Shown here in pieces: positions 51,875-60,189 of a stretch of 64,000 nt of DNA (position 1 is the first letter of the stretch; the number at the start of each line of letters is the position of its first letter). Source of the DNA: Flavobacterium sp. ASW18X. Its GTDB lineage: Bacteria > Bacteroidota > Bacteroidia > Flavobacteriales > Flavobacteriaceae. The stretch spans positions 39,147-103,146 of the forward strand of contig NZ_SWKK01000017.1 of the NCBI RefSeq assembly GCF_005144745.1. Reading direction: 5' to 3'. The notes below the pieces were generated by a model. It searched no databases. It saw nothing but the letters and a program-made list of their open reading frames with translations, and was not told the origin of the DNA. Made by a program: the position numbers and the translations under genes.

Positions 51875-52798
51875 ATGAAAAGGATAAAAGAATGGTTTGG
51901 ACGTCACTTTAGGGCGTATTATTTATTGGTGGTATCTATCATAGTAATCACCATCATTATACAATCGGTTACCCAATATTCGTTGGAAAAACAACGGAAA
52001 TCTGCTAAGGTCATTAATATTGCAGGTCAACAACGTTTACTGGCTCAGCAGCTATTTACAGAATTTTACAACTGTAAATACATGGACTGTAATTTTGGAG
52101 AAGTAAAAGTATTGGTAAGTAAGCTGATGCATAGAAACCAACAATTGCAAGAAGGTAATGCTGCTTTGGGAATTCCTACGTTAGAAGAAGCAGATATAGC
52201 TGTTAATTTTGATAGATTACACCCTTACATACAATGGCTAAATGCCAAATTTTCTGGCTTAGACAATTTAGATAAACTAAGAGAAACAGATGTAAAGTAT
52301 CGGGTGACCCACTTTGTAGGGATTATGGGCGAGATTACAAATCAATTTCAACAGCAAGCAGAAGAAGATTTAAAATCGACCAGAATTTTAGAATTAGAGC
52401 TGGCAATATTTTCGCTCTTAATATTGCTGTTTGAGATTTTCTTTATTGTAAATCCCATCATCAACAAAATTGTGGACCAAAAAAGAAGGCTGGGTTCATT
52501 GGCTTGGCATCATTTTCATGCATTCAAATCGCACATGAAAAACATTATGGATTTACAGTTTGTCTTAAAAATTGAAAAGAAAACAGAGCGCCGTGACGAG
52601 ATTATGAATTTTATAGCAGAAGAATTAGAAGAGTTAAGAAGTGTGTCTAACAACATGTCTAAAGCGTTCGAAGAAAATAGAGGCACGCTTACAAAAGCGC
52701 CTTCTATTAGCGCAATGTTCACAAAAGTTCCTAAAAAAAAGGTTAAAGTTAAGAAAACGCCTATTCGTGATGGTAAGGTTCATTTCGTAGAATCGTAA
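51875..52798 (+). CDS. PilJ-type sensor with degenerate DHp domain and no ATPase domain
   Basis: A 307-residue membrane protein with helices at about 12-31 and 175-197. The periplasmic part carries the type IV pili transducer (PilJ N-terminal) motif INIAGQQRLLAQQLFTEFYN. After the second helix, LAWHHFHAFKSHM aligns residue by residue with the H-box of flavobacterial histidine kinases (pattern IAWxxSHxxRxPL), keeping the acceptor His (216) but losing the acidic neighbour and the Pro. A second DHp-like helix (DEIMNFIAEELEELRSVSNN) follows, then a basic tail; there is no HATPase domain. An in-frame TTG at 51869 is a less likely start. The 3' end overlaps rlmH by 38 bases. Confidence 0.68.
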   Translation: MKRIKEWFGRHFRAYYLLVVSIIVITIIIQSVTQYSLEKQRKSAKVINIAGQQRLLAQQLFTEFYNCKYMDCNFGEVKVLVSKLMHRNQQLQEGNAALGIPTLEEADIAVNFDRLHPYIQWLNAKFSGLDNLDKLRETDVKYRVTHFVGIMGEITNQFQQQAEEDLKSTRILELELAIFSLLILLFEIFFIVNPIINKIVDQKRRLGSLAWHHFHAFKSHMKNIMDLQFVLKIEKKTERRDEIMNFIAEELEELRSVSNNMSKAFEENRGTLTKAPSISAMFTKVPKKKVKVKKTPIRDGKVHFVES

Positions 52799-53234
52799 AA
52801 CCTCTATACAATTGTTCGGTAATAAAAAGCCTTATCATTTGGTGGGAAAAAGTCATTTTAGAAAGACTTAATTTGCTATTCGCTCTTTCGTAAACTGCAT
52901 CACTAAAACCGTAGGGCCCTCCAATAACTAAAATTAAATTTTTAATTCCGCTGTTCATTCGTTTTTGTAGGAGCTGAGAAAATTCTATAGAAGAAAATTG
53001 TTTACCCTTGTCATCCAAAAGCATCACAAAATCAGCCGTAGATATTTTTGAAAGCAATAATTCCCCTTCCTTTTTTTTCTGTTCTGCTTCAGATAAGTTT
53101 TTGGCGTTTTTAATGTCACTTAAAAATGCTGTTTCAAAAGAAACATAAAAGTTTAATCGTTTGGTGTACAGTTTAATGAGGGATTCTAATTCTTTGCTAT
53201 CTGTTTTTCCAATGCCTAACAAGGTAATTTTCAT
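52761..53234 (-). CDS. rlmH: 23S rRNA (pseudouridine-1915 N3)-methyltransferase RlmH
   Basis: A 157-residue SPOUT methyltransferase that methylates pseudouridine 1915 in helix 69 of 23S rRNA on assembled ribosomes. The knot signature is complete: LVIGGPYGFSDAVYERAN, SLSKMTFSHQMIRLFITEQ and LYRGFTILRNEPYHHE at the C-terminus. Length is typical (E. coli 155). Its last 13 codons overlap the end of the PilJ-like gene on the other strand. A TACTTTTG element (53259 to 53252, minus) 18 bases upstream is a likely promoter. Confidence 0.95.
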   Translation of the reverse strand: MKITLLGIGKTDSKELESLIKLYTKRLNFYVSFETAFLSDIKNAKNLSEAEQKKKEGELLLSKISTADFVMLLDDKGKQFSSIEFSQLLQKRMNSGIKNLILVIGGPYGFSDAVYERANSKLSLSKMTFSHQMIRLFITEQLYRGFTILRNEPYHHE

Positions 53235-53322
53235 AGGTAAAAAGCTTACCCCAAAAGTACCAATACTATTTTATTAGCTGTAGTAACATGTGTAATTTAG
53301 TATTTTAGCTAAAACCACTTTT

Positions 53323-54180
53323 ATGATTTCAGAAGCACAATTTAATCAAGAATTAGATATAATTATTGCCAATGCCATACGGGAAGATGTTGGGGATGGT
53401 GACCATAGTTCTCTTGCATGTATCCCTGCGTCTGCCACAGGTAAGGCCAAGTTATTGGTTAAAGACGAAGGTATTCTGGCTGGTGTTGCTTTTGCAAAAA
53501 AAGTTTTTGCCTATGTAGATGCGGGTTTAAAAGTAGAAACCTTGTTAAAAGACGGTGCCAAGGTAACGCACGGCGATATTGCATTTTACGTAGAAGGAAG
53601 TTCTCAGAGTATTTTAAAGGCAGAACGTTTGGTCTTGAATGCCATGCAACGCATGAGCGCCATTGCAACTAAAACGGCTTTTTTTGTAGGTCTTTTACAG
53701 GGAACAACTACTAAAATCTTAGACACCCGTAAAACCACACCGGGAATACGTGCATTAGAAAAATGGGCAGTCAAAATTGGAGGAGGTGAGAATCATAGAT
53801 TTGCTTTGTATGATATGATAATGTTAAAAGACAATCATATAGATTTTGCAGGAGGTATCACCAAAGCTATCACTCAAACACAAGCGTATCTTAAAGAAAT
53901 AAATAAAGAATTAAAAATAATTGTAGAGGCTCGTAATTTAGAAGAAGTAAAGGAGATTCTAAAAACGCCAGGGGTCTACCGTATTCTACTAGATAATTTT
54001 AATTATGAAGATACACGAGCTGCCGTTGCACTAATTGGTGAGCAATGTTTAACAGAGTCTTCTGGTGGTATTAACGAAGAGACGATAAGACATTATGCAG
54101 AATGTGGTGTAGATTATATTTCTTCTGGAGCGTTAACCCATTCCGTTTACAATATGGATTTAAGCCTAAAAGCGGTGTAA
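53323..54180 (+). CDS. nadC: Nicotinate-nucleotide diphosphorylase (quinolinate phosphoribosyltransferase)
   Basis: A 285-residue enzyme of NAD synthesis that converts quinolinate and PRPP to nicotinate mononucleotide with CO2 release. Key segments: REDVGDGDHSSLACIP near the start, the active-site run LDTRKTTPGIRALEKWAVKI, GGENHRFALYDMIMLKDNH, and SSGGINEETIRHYAECGVDY at the end. nadA and nadB are not in the window. The ATG of the BrkB gene follows the stop without a gap. Confidence 0.94.
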   Translation: MISEAQFNQELDIIIANAIREDVGDGDHSSLACIPASATGKAKLLVKDEGILAGVAFAKKVFAYVDAGLKVETLLKDGAKVTHGDIAFYVEGSSQSILKAERLVLNAMQRMSAIATKTAFFVGLLQGTTTKILDTRKTTPGIRALEKWAVKIGGGENHRFALYDMIMLKDNHIDFAGGITKAITQTQAYLKEINKELKIIVEARNLEEVKEILKTPGVYRILLDNFNYEDTRAAVALIGEQCLTESSGGINEETIRHYAECGVDYISSGALTHSVYNMDLSLKAV

Positions 54181-55161
54181 ATGTCCAAAGAGGTAGAGGA
54201 AAAGTTAGAGCGCATCCCTATAGTTAATTGGGTAATTCAGTTTTTAAAAGGAATTAAATTACCAGGTTTTGAGGGCTTGTCAATTTACGATTTGGCAGAA
54301 ATGTATGCATTAGGCATTGTACAGGGAGCAATTTCTAGTAGAGCTGGCTCCATTGCATTTAGCTTGTTTATGGCGCTTTTTCCTTTGTTAATATTTTTAG
54401 TGACCTTGGTACCATTCCTTATCCCATACGTCCGGGTTGGTAATGAGAATTTTGATACACAGTTTTTAATATTTTTAGAATCTTTTTTGCCAACAGCAAC
54501 AGGCGATTACTTTAGTGAAATTTACCGGCAAATTAAAGACCAAAAAAGAGGAGGGTTGCTTTCTTCCGCTTTTCTATTATCTATATTCTTAGTGGCTAAT
54601 GGCGTAAATTCTATTTTTAACGGATTCGAAAATTCATACCACGTAGAATTAACACGAAACTATTTTAGACAGTATGGTTATGCTTTAATGGTGGGGCTTA
54701 TTTTGTCCATTTTATTAATAGTTGGCGCGGTTGCTTTTGTTTATTTTGAATTTTACATTATTGAATATACCAGCGAATTGTTCGGTAAAACTTTTGGTAT
54801 TGCAGTAGAGAGTGGTGATGCCTTTGGCGTGCAGTTGGCGCAAGTAATTTTCTTTTTAATACTCACCTATTTATTTACTGCAATCCTTTATTATTTTGGA
54901 ACAGTAGAGGGAAGACAAGCACGTTTCTTTTCTGTAGGGGCTTTGGTTACCACGATTTTGTTTATATTAACTTCCTATTTATTCGGATTTTATGTAGAAA
55001 AATTCGCCAGATATAGCGAGCTCTACGGAGCTTTAGGAGGATTATTGATTTTGATGGTCTTTATCTGGTTAAACTCTAATATATTGCTATTAGGGTTTGA
55101 GCTTAATGCTACATTAAATTCGTTAAGAAAAAACGTAAATAAAGCAAAAGAAAATGTTTAA
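54181..55161 (+). CDS. YihY/virulence factor BrkB family membrane protein
   Basis: A 326-residue inner-membrane protein with about six membrane helices. The family signature SRAGSIAFSLFMALFPLLIF and the later ANGVNSIFNGFENSYHVE and GGLLILMVFIWLNSNILLLG are present. The once-proposed RNase BN assignment of this family is wrong, and its role is unknown. The start abuts the nadC stop and the end overlaps the DUF2147 gene by eight bases, so translation is coupled. Confidence 0.85.
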   Translation: MSKEVEEKLERIPIVNWVIQFLKGIKLPGFEGLSIYDLAEMYALGIVQGAISSRAGSIAFSLFMALFPLLIFLVTLVPFLIPYVRVGNENFDTQFLIFLESFLPTATGDYFSEIYRQIKDQKRGGLLSSAFLLSIFLVANGVNSIFNGFENSYHVELTRNYFRQYGYALMVGLILSILLIVGAVAFVYFEFYIIEYTSELFGKTFGIAVESGDAFGVQLAQVIFFLILTYLFTAILYYFGTVEGRQARFFSVGALVTTILFILTSYLFGFYVEKFARYSELYGALGGLLILMVFIWLNSNILLLGFELNATLNSLRKNVNKAKENV

Positions 55162-55585
55162 AGTGTTAAAAGTCCTTTTGTGTGTGCTTTCTCCTATTAT
55201 TATGCATGCACAAACGGTAGAAGGTAAATGGCAAACCATTGATGATAGAAATGGTAATGCCAAAGCAATAGTCGAAATCTATAAAAAAGATGGTGCCGTT
55301 TATGGTAAAATTCTTAAGATTCTAGAAAAAGGAAGACAAGGAGCTGTTTGTGAGAAATGCGAAGGTGACTTAAAGGGCAAACCAATAGAAGGTATGGAAA
55401 TCATAACCGCTTTTAAAGAAAGCGAACCTGGTGAATATAAGGGTAAACGCTTGTTTGATCCAGAACAAGCGATGACATTTAGGGGTAAATTGTGGTTAGA
55501 CCCAGATAATCCAGACCAACTTAAAGTTAGGGGCTATTTGGCATTTATCTATAGAACCCAAACGTGGCTAAGACTCAAAGATTAG
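55154..55585 (+). CDS. DUF2147 exported protein
   Basis: A 143-residue protein with a short signal peptide (about 1-18, ending MHAQ). The mature part starts VEGKWQTIDDRNGNAKAIVE and contains VYGKILKILEK, a CxxC-type pair in VCEKCEG and a basic terminal YLAFIYRTQTWLRLK, the DUF2147 pattern. The fold is lipocalin-like by family resemblance. Function is unknown. The priA gene begins 10 bases downstream. Confidence 0.82.
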   Translation: MFKVLKVLLCVLSPIIMHAQTVEGKWQTIDDRNGNAKAIVEIYKKDGAVYGKILKILEKGRQGAVCEKCEGDLKGKPIEGMEIITAFKESEPGEYKGKRLFDPEQAMTFRGKLWLDPDNPDQLKVRGYLAFIYRTQTWLRLKD

Positions 55586-55595
55586 CGTAGATTTC

Positions 55596-58052
55596 ATGGA
55601 ATATTTCTTGGATGTAATTCTGCCCATTCCCTTGGAGCGGATGTTTACCTATCGTATTACTCAAGCAGAGGCAACTTACATAAAACAAGGAATGAGGGTG
55701 GCTGTACCTTTTGGTAAATCCAAATTGTATACAGGGTTAGCTTTTAAAGTTCATCAAGATAAGCCTCTAGCTTACGAAGCTAAGGATATAGAAGTTATTT
55801 TGGACGATGTCCCCCTAGTAAATCCTACCCAATTAAAACACTGGCAATGGATTGCGTCGTATTACATGTGTACATTGGGAGAGGTAGTACGCAGTGGACT
55901 ACCTAGCGCTTTTTTGTTAGAAAGTGAAACTATGATTCTACCGAATACCGATGCCGAAATAGATGAAACTACACTAGATGATGATGAATTTTTGGTAATT
56001 GAAGCCTTAAAACATCAATCTTCATTGCTTATAAAAGATGTGGTTGCTATTTTAGGAAAGAAAACAGTATTGCCTGTTATTCAGCGTTTGGTGGCTAAAA
56101 AAGGAATTCAACTTAAAGAAGACATCCAAGAAAAATATACGCCTAAAACCGTAAAATACATTCGCATAAGCGAAACATTAAAAAACGAAACTGCTTTAGC
56201 CGAGGTTTTGAATACTTTAAGTCGTGCCCCTAAGCAAGCTAAAGCTGTGCTTGCCTATTACCAAATGGCCGCACAAACACGTAAGGCTATTAAGGAAAAT
56301 GACTTGGCAGCAGAAGCCCAGGTATCCAAGGCAGTACTAAAAGCGTTAGCAGAAAAGAAAATTTTTGAAATTTACCATTTACAAACGGATAGAGTCCAAT
56401 TTGAAGAGAGGGAGAAAGATGTAAATAAGGTAATCCTCAATGAATTTCAGGCTGTAGCATTAAACACGATTCAAAAGACTTTTGAAGCTAATAAAGTATG
56501 TCTATTGCACGGAGTTACCTCTGCAGGGAAAACAGAAGTTTACATAAAGCTTATAAAGCAGGTAATGGATCAGGGCAAGCAAGTTTTGTACTTATTGCCA
56601 GAAATAGCCTTAACATCACAACTTATTAATAGGTTAAAAGCCTACTTTGGCAACGCTGTTGGGGTGTATCATTCCAAATATAATGTTAACGAGCGCGTAG
56701 AAGTTTGGAATAGTGTTTTGCAGCAAAAAGAAAGTGCGCAAATTGTAATTGGTGCGCGTTCTGCTCTTTTTTTACCTTTTCAAGAATTAGGTTTAGTAAT
56801 TATAGATGAGGAGCACGAGTCTTCCTTTAAGCAATTTGACCCTGCCCCCAGATTCCATGCTAGAGATGCAGCTATTGTTCTGGCGCAATTACATAAAAGT
56901 GCCTGTTTATTAGGTTCTGCAACGCCTAGTTTAGAAAGTTATGCCAATGCCAAATCTGGAAAATACGGATTAGCCAAAATAACAAGGAGGTATGGCAATG
57001 TACTTATGCCAGAAATAGAACTGGTAGATATAAAAGAGGCAACACGTAAAAAGCGTATGCAAGGTCATTTTTCTGAACGTTTGTTTAAGGAGATAGAAGA
57101 GACTTTAGCAGAAAATGAGCAAATTATTCTATTTCAGAATCGGCGTGGATTTGCACCTATTGTAGAGTGTACTACGTGTGGGCACTCGGTACAATGCCCC
57201 AATTGTGATGTTAGTTTAACCTACCATCAACACAGAACTCAATTGCGTTGCCATTATTGCGGTTACCACGTAGCCTTACCAAAGGCTTGCGAGGCTTGCG
57301 GCAATGCTACTTTAGATACCAAGGGTTTTGGCACAGAGCAAATACAAGAAGAGTTAAAAACACTTTTCCCCAATGCTACCGTTGGGCGCATGGACTTAGA
57401 TACTACAAGGGGCAAGTACGGTTATCAAAAAATAATTGCTGCCTTTGAGTCTCAAGAGATGGATATCTTGGTAGGTACCCAAATGGTCACTAAAGGGCTA
57501 GATTTTAGGAATGTGGGTTTGGTAGGAATAATGAATGCAGATTCTTTATTAAATTTTCCAGATTATCGCGCACACGAACGCAGCTTTCAATTAATGGTGC
57601 AGGTTGCCGGTAGAGCAGGCCGTACACAAAAAAGAGGTAAGGTGCTCATACAAACATATAATCCCTATCACCAAATTTTACAGCAAGTGTCTACATATGA
57701 TTATGAAAAGATGTTTGCGGAACAGGTTTATGAGCGAGAACAGTTTAAATATCCACCTGCTACGCGGATTATGCGGATTACGCTAAAAGATAGAGATTAC
57801 AATAAGCTTAATGAGGCTGCAGAATGGTTTGCAGCATCTCTAAGAAATAGCATGCAGGGACAAGTTCTAGGACCAGAATATCCTGCGGTTTCTAGAATAA
57901 GGAATGAGTATATTAAACATATACTCATAAAGTTTAAACCTAAAGAAGCTGTGCAGCACACAAAAAAAAGCATCAAAAGAATACAACTTTCTTTTGATGC
58001 TATTGCTCGTTTTAGAAGTATAAAACTAGTCTATAATGTAGACCATATTTAA
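55596..58052 (+). CDS. priA: Primosomal replication protein N' (PriA helicase)
   Basis: An 818-residue superfamily 2 DNA helicase that reloads the replisome at stalled forks. The N-terminal DNA-binding part (1-110) starts YFLDVILPIPLERMFTYRI. Walker A is GVTSAGKTEVY, motif II IIDEEHES, motif III LLGSATPSLES. The two zinc modules are complete: CTTCGHSVQCPNCDVSLTYH then CHYCGYHVALPKACEACG, and motif VI is QVAGRAGRTQKRG. The stop codon touches the stop of the convergent LytTR gene with no base between them. Confidence 0.94.
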   Translation: MEYFLDVILPIPLERMFTYRITQAEATYIKQGMRVAVPFGKSKLYTGLAFKVHQDKPLAYEAKDIEVILDDVPLVNPTQLKHWQWIASYYMCTLGEVVRSGLPSAFLLESETMILPNTDAEIDETTLDDDEFLVIEALKHQSSLLIKDVVAILGKKTVLPVIQRLVAKKGIQLKEDIQEKYTPKTVKYIRISETLKNETALAEVLNTLSRAPKQAKAVLAYYQMAAQTRKAIKENDLAAEAQVSKAVLKALAEKKIFEIYHLQTDRVQFEEREKDVNKVILNEFQAVALNTIQKTFEANKVCLLHGVTSAGKTEVYIKLIKQVMDQGKQVLYLLPEIALTSQLINRLKAYFGNAVGVYHSKYNVNERVEVWNSVLQQKESAQIVIGARSALFLPFQELGLVIIDEEHESSFKQFDPAPRFHARDAAIVLAQLHKSACLLGSATPSLESYANAKSGKYGLAKITRRYGNVLMPEIELVDIKEATRKKRMQGHFSERLFKEIEETLAENEQIILFQNRRGFAPIVECTTCGHSVQCPNCDVSLTYHQHRTQLRCHYCGYHVALPKACEACGNATLDTKGFGTEQIQEELKTLFPNATVGRMDLDTTRGKYGYQKIIAAFESQEMDILVGTQMVTKGLDFRNVGLVGIMNADSLLNFPDYRAHERSFQLMVQVAGRAGRTQKRGKVLIQTYNPYHQILQQVSTYDYEKMFAEQVYEREQFKYPPATRIMRITLKDRDYNKLNEAAEWFAASLRNSMQGQVLGPEYPAVSRIRNEYIKHILIKFKPKEAVQHTKKSIKRIQLSFDAIARFRSIKLVYNVDHI

Positions 58053-58745
58053 TTATACATTGGCTAATGCCTCTGCAAGCTCTGTCTTTTTGTTTCTACT
58101 TAGCGGAATTTGTCTGCCCCCCACTTCAACATTTTTACTGTTGAACTTTTCAATCTTTTCCAAATTCACAATGTAGGATTTATGTATTCTTAAGAATTTT
58201 TCAGCTGGTAACTGCTGTTCAAAAGATTTCATAGTAGATAGAATCACAATGTTAGCTTCATCTGTCACTAACTTGATGTAGTCACCAAGTGCTTCAATCC
58301 ATTTAATATCATTTAGGATAACCTTTCTTTTCTTAAGGTTACTTTTAACAAAGATGTGCTCTTCGTCTTCTTCAGTTCTGTTGAGTTGCTCATATTTGGT
58401 TACCGCTCTTTTTACAGAAGCTTCAAACCTAGCAAGCGTAATAGGTTTGTGTAGATAGTCAGTAACATCATAATCAAAAGCCTTTAGCGCATAATCTGGC
58501 TTCCCAGTAATAAGGATTACCTGTGGTGGATTCTCTAAAGCTTCTAATAAATCAAAACCACTAATAATAGGCATCTCTACATCTAAAAAGATAAGGTCTA
58601 CTTCATGGTTTTTTAATCCGTTTTTTGCTTCAATTGCATTACTGTACTCTGCTACCAAAGCAAGGTGTGGGTGGTTGTTGACCAACTTAGCCACAGCCAT
58701 GCGCTGCATGGAAGAGTCGTCTACTATTATACTTTTAAGTTTCAT
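58053..58745 (-). CDS. LytTR-family response regulator
   Basis: A 230-residue two-component regulator. The receiver domain (1-118) has the acidic pair Asp9/Asp10, phospho-acceptor Asp55 in LIFLDVEMP, and the conserved Lys in LHKPI. The LytTR DNA-binding domain (about 130-230) contains IKWIEALGDYIKLVT and FLRIHKSYIVNLEKIEKF. No histidine kinase is adjacent in either direction, so the partner is encoded elsewhere. Targets are unknown. Upstream lies a 235-base gap to rpsF on the other strand. Confidence 0.9.
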   Translation of the reverse strand: MKLKSIIVDDSSMQRMAVAKLVNNHPHLALVAEYSNAIEAKNGLKNHEVDLIFLDVEMPIISGFDLLEALENPPQVILITGKPDYALKAFDYDVTDYLHKPITLARFEASVKRAVTKYEQLNRTEEDEEHIFVKSNLKKRKVILNDIKWIEALGDYIKLVTDEANIVILSTMKSFEQQLPAEKFLRIHKSYIVNLEKIEKFNSKNVEVGGRQIPLSRNKKTELAEALANV

Positions 58746-58926
58746 AAGGGTGATTTGTGGGGTTTAAATCATCGGCAAATTACATAATTCACTCGGTAAA
58801 GTGCAACAAAAGATGTAAACATGGCATATTCTGTTGTGTAATTAGCATAAAGCATGATGTACGTTTCAATTATATATTTATGTGTTAATAACTTCTAAAA
58901 TCCAAAACGAAGTTTTTCTAATTTTC

Positions 58927-58957
58927 TTGTGTAAGGAATAAAGAATGATTACTTTTG
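58927..58957 (+). promoter_or_regulatory. Promoter of the rpsF-rpsR-rplI operon
   Basis: TTG at 58927-58929, a 20-base spacer and TACTTTTG at 58950-58957. Transcription should begin near 58964, leaving only about 17 bases before the rpsF ATG. Confidence 0.7.
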
Positions 58958-58980
58958 CGCTCCTTTAAAATAATATATTT

Positions 58981-59319
58981 ATGAATCATTACGAAACTGT
59001 TTTCATTTTAAATCCCGTTCTGTCTGAAACACAGATAGAGGAAACAGTTAAGAAATTCGAAGATTTCTTAATCAATAATGGGGCCAAAATGGTCGCCAAA
59101 GAAAATTGGGGCCTTAAAAAATTGGCGTATCCAATACAACACAAGAAAAGTGGTTTTTACCATTTGTTTGAGTTTACTGCTCCAGGAGAGGCTATTGAGC
59201 CGTTTGAGTTGGAGTTTAGGAGAGACGAGCGCATCATGCGTTTTTTAACTGTAAAGTTAGACAAGCACGCTGTAGCTTGGGCAGAGAAAAGAAGAACAAA
59301 ACTAAAAACAAAAGCGTAA
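58981..59319 (+). CDS. rpsF: 30S ribosomal protein S6
   Basis: A 112-residue small-subunit protein. [18 protein letters not shown] is the family start, and the segment [20 protein letters not shown] carries the conserved RNA-contact region. It binds with S18 on the platform. It leads the rpsF-rpsR-rplI operon; the next ATG is four bases behind its stop. Confidence 0.95.
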   Translation: MNHYETVFILNPVLSETQIEETVKKFEDFLINNGAKMVAKENWGLKKLAYPIQHKKSGFYHLFEFTAPGEAIEPFELEFRRDERIMRFLTVKLDKHAVAWAEKRRTKLKTKA

Positions 59320-59323
59320 AACC

Positions 59324-59620
59324 ATGTCATCTATAGAACAACAAGCAAAGTCAAAGAAAGACGGGGAAATCAGATATTTGACCCCGCTTAATATTGAGAC
59401 TAATAAACAAAAGAAATACTGTCGTTTTAAAAAGTCAGGTATCAAGTATATTGATTATAAGGACCCAGATTTTTTAATGAAGTTGGTGAACGAGCAAGGT
59501 AAATTGTTACCAAGAAGACTTACAGGTACTTCTTTAAAATACCAAAGAAAAGTAGCCCAAGCTGTAAAAAGAGCACGTCATTTGGCTTTGATGCCTTACG
59601 TAGGGGATATGTTAAAATAA
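59324..59620 (+). CDS. rpsR: 30S ribosomal protein S18
   Basis: A 98-residue small-subunit protein that pairs with S6. The segments [38 protein letters not shown] and [15 protein letters not shown] are diagnostic. The single Cys of the CRF segment corresponds to the first of the zinc cysteines; the zinc-binding set is not complete. The chain has an N-terminal extension of about 20 residues over E. coli S18. Confidence 0.95.
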   Translation: MSSIEQQAKSKKDGEIRYLTPLNIETNKQKKYCRFKKSGIKYIDYKDPDFLMKLVNEQGKLLPRRLTGTSLKYQRKVAQAVKRARHLALMPYVGDMLK

Positions 59621-59633
59621 TAAATATTGAAGC

Positions 59634-60086
59634 ATGGAATTGATATTAAAACAAGACGTACAGGATTTAGGCTTCAAGGATGATGTTGTAACTGTAAAGC
59701 CAGGTTACGGTAGAAACTTTCTAATACCACAAGGTATGGCAACTTTAGCTACACCTTCTGCAAAGAAAGTTTTGGCAGAAAATCTAAGACAAAGAGCACA
59801 CAAAGAGAAAAAGGTTATAGAAGAAGCGCAGCAAAAAGCTACGAGCCTTAGGGAATTAGAAATTAAAATTCCTGCTAAAGTGGGTGCTGGTGATAAATTA
59901 TTTGGTTCTGTAACTAGCATAGATTTGGCAGACGCCCTTGCTAAAGCAGGTCAAAATATTGATAAAAGGTTTGTAAATATCCAAGGGGGTTCTGTAAAGA
60001 GAACAGGTCCTTACAACGCGGTAATTAGACTACATAGAGAGGTAATTGTAGATTTTCCTTTTGAAGTTGTAGCAGAAGCTAAGTAA
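59634..60086 (+). CDS. rplI: 50S ribosomal protein L9
   Basis: A 150-residue protein of the L1-stalk base. The N-terminal domain contains QDLGFKDDVVTVKPGYGRNFLIPQ, and the long connecting helix (EKKVIEEAQQKATSLRELEI) leads to the C-terminal rRNA-binding domain KLFGSVTSIDLADAL. It closes the operon before a perfect palindromic terminator. Confidence 0.95.
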   Translation: MELILKQDVQDLGFKDDVVTVKPGYGRNFLIPQGMATLATPSAKKVLAENLRQRAHKEKKVIEEAQQKATSLRELEIKIPAKVGAGDKLFGSVTSIDLADALAKAGQNIDKRFVNIQGGSVKRTGPYNAVIRLHREVIVDFPFEVVAEAK

Positions 60087-60111
60087 TTTCAACATTCTTG
60101 GTTAATAAGTT

Positions 60112-60145
60112 AAAAAGAGCTATGCATGCATAGCTCTTTTTTTTT
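60112..60145 (+). terminator. Terminator of the rpsF operon
   Basis: A fully self-complementary 30-base run (60112-60141) with centre ATGCATGCAT and the core AAAAAGAGCTATGC, followed by further T. The TonB-dependent receptor gene begins 45 bases later. Confidence 0.88.
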
Positions 60146-60189
60146 GCACTATATTCGCAAAAAATTAAACTTTATTTAACAAGAACAAG

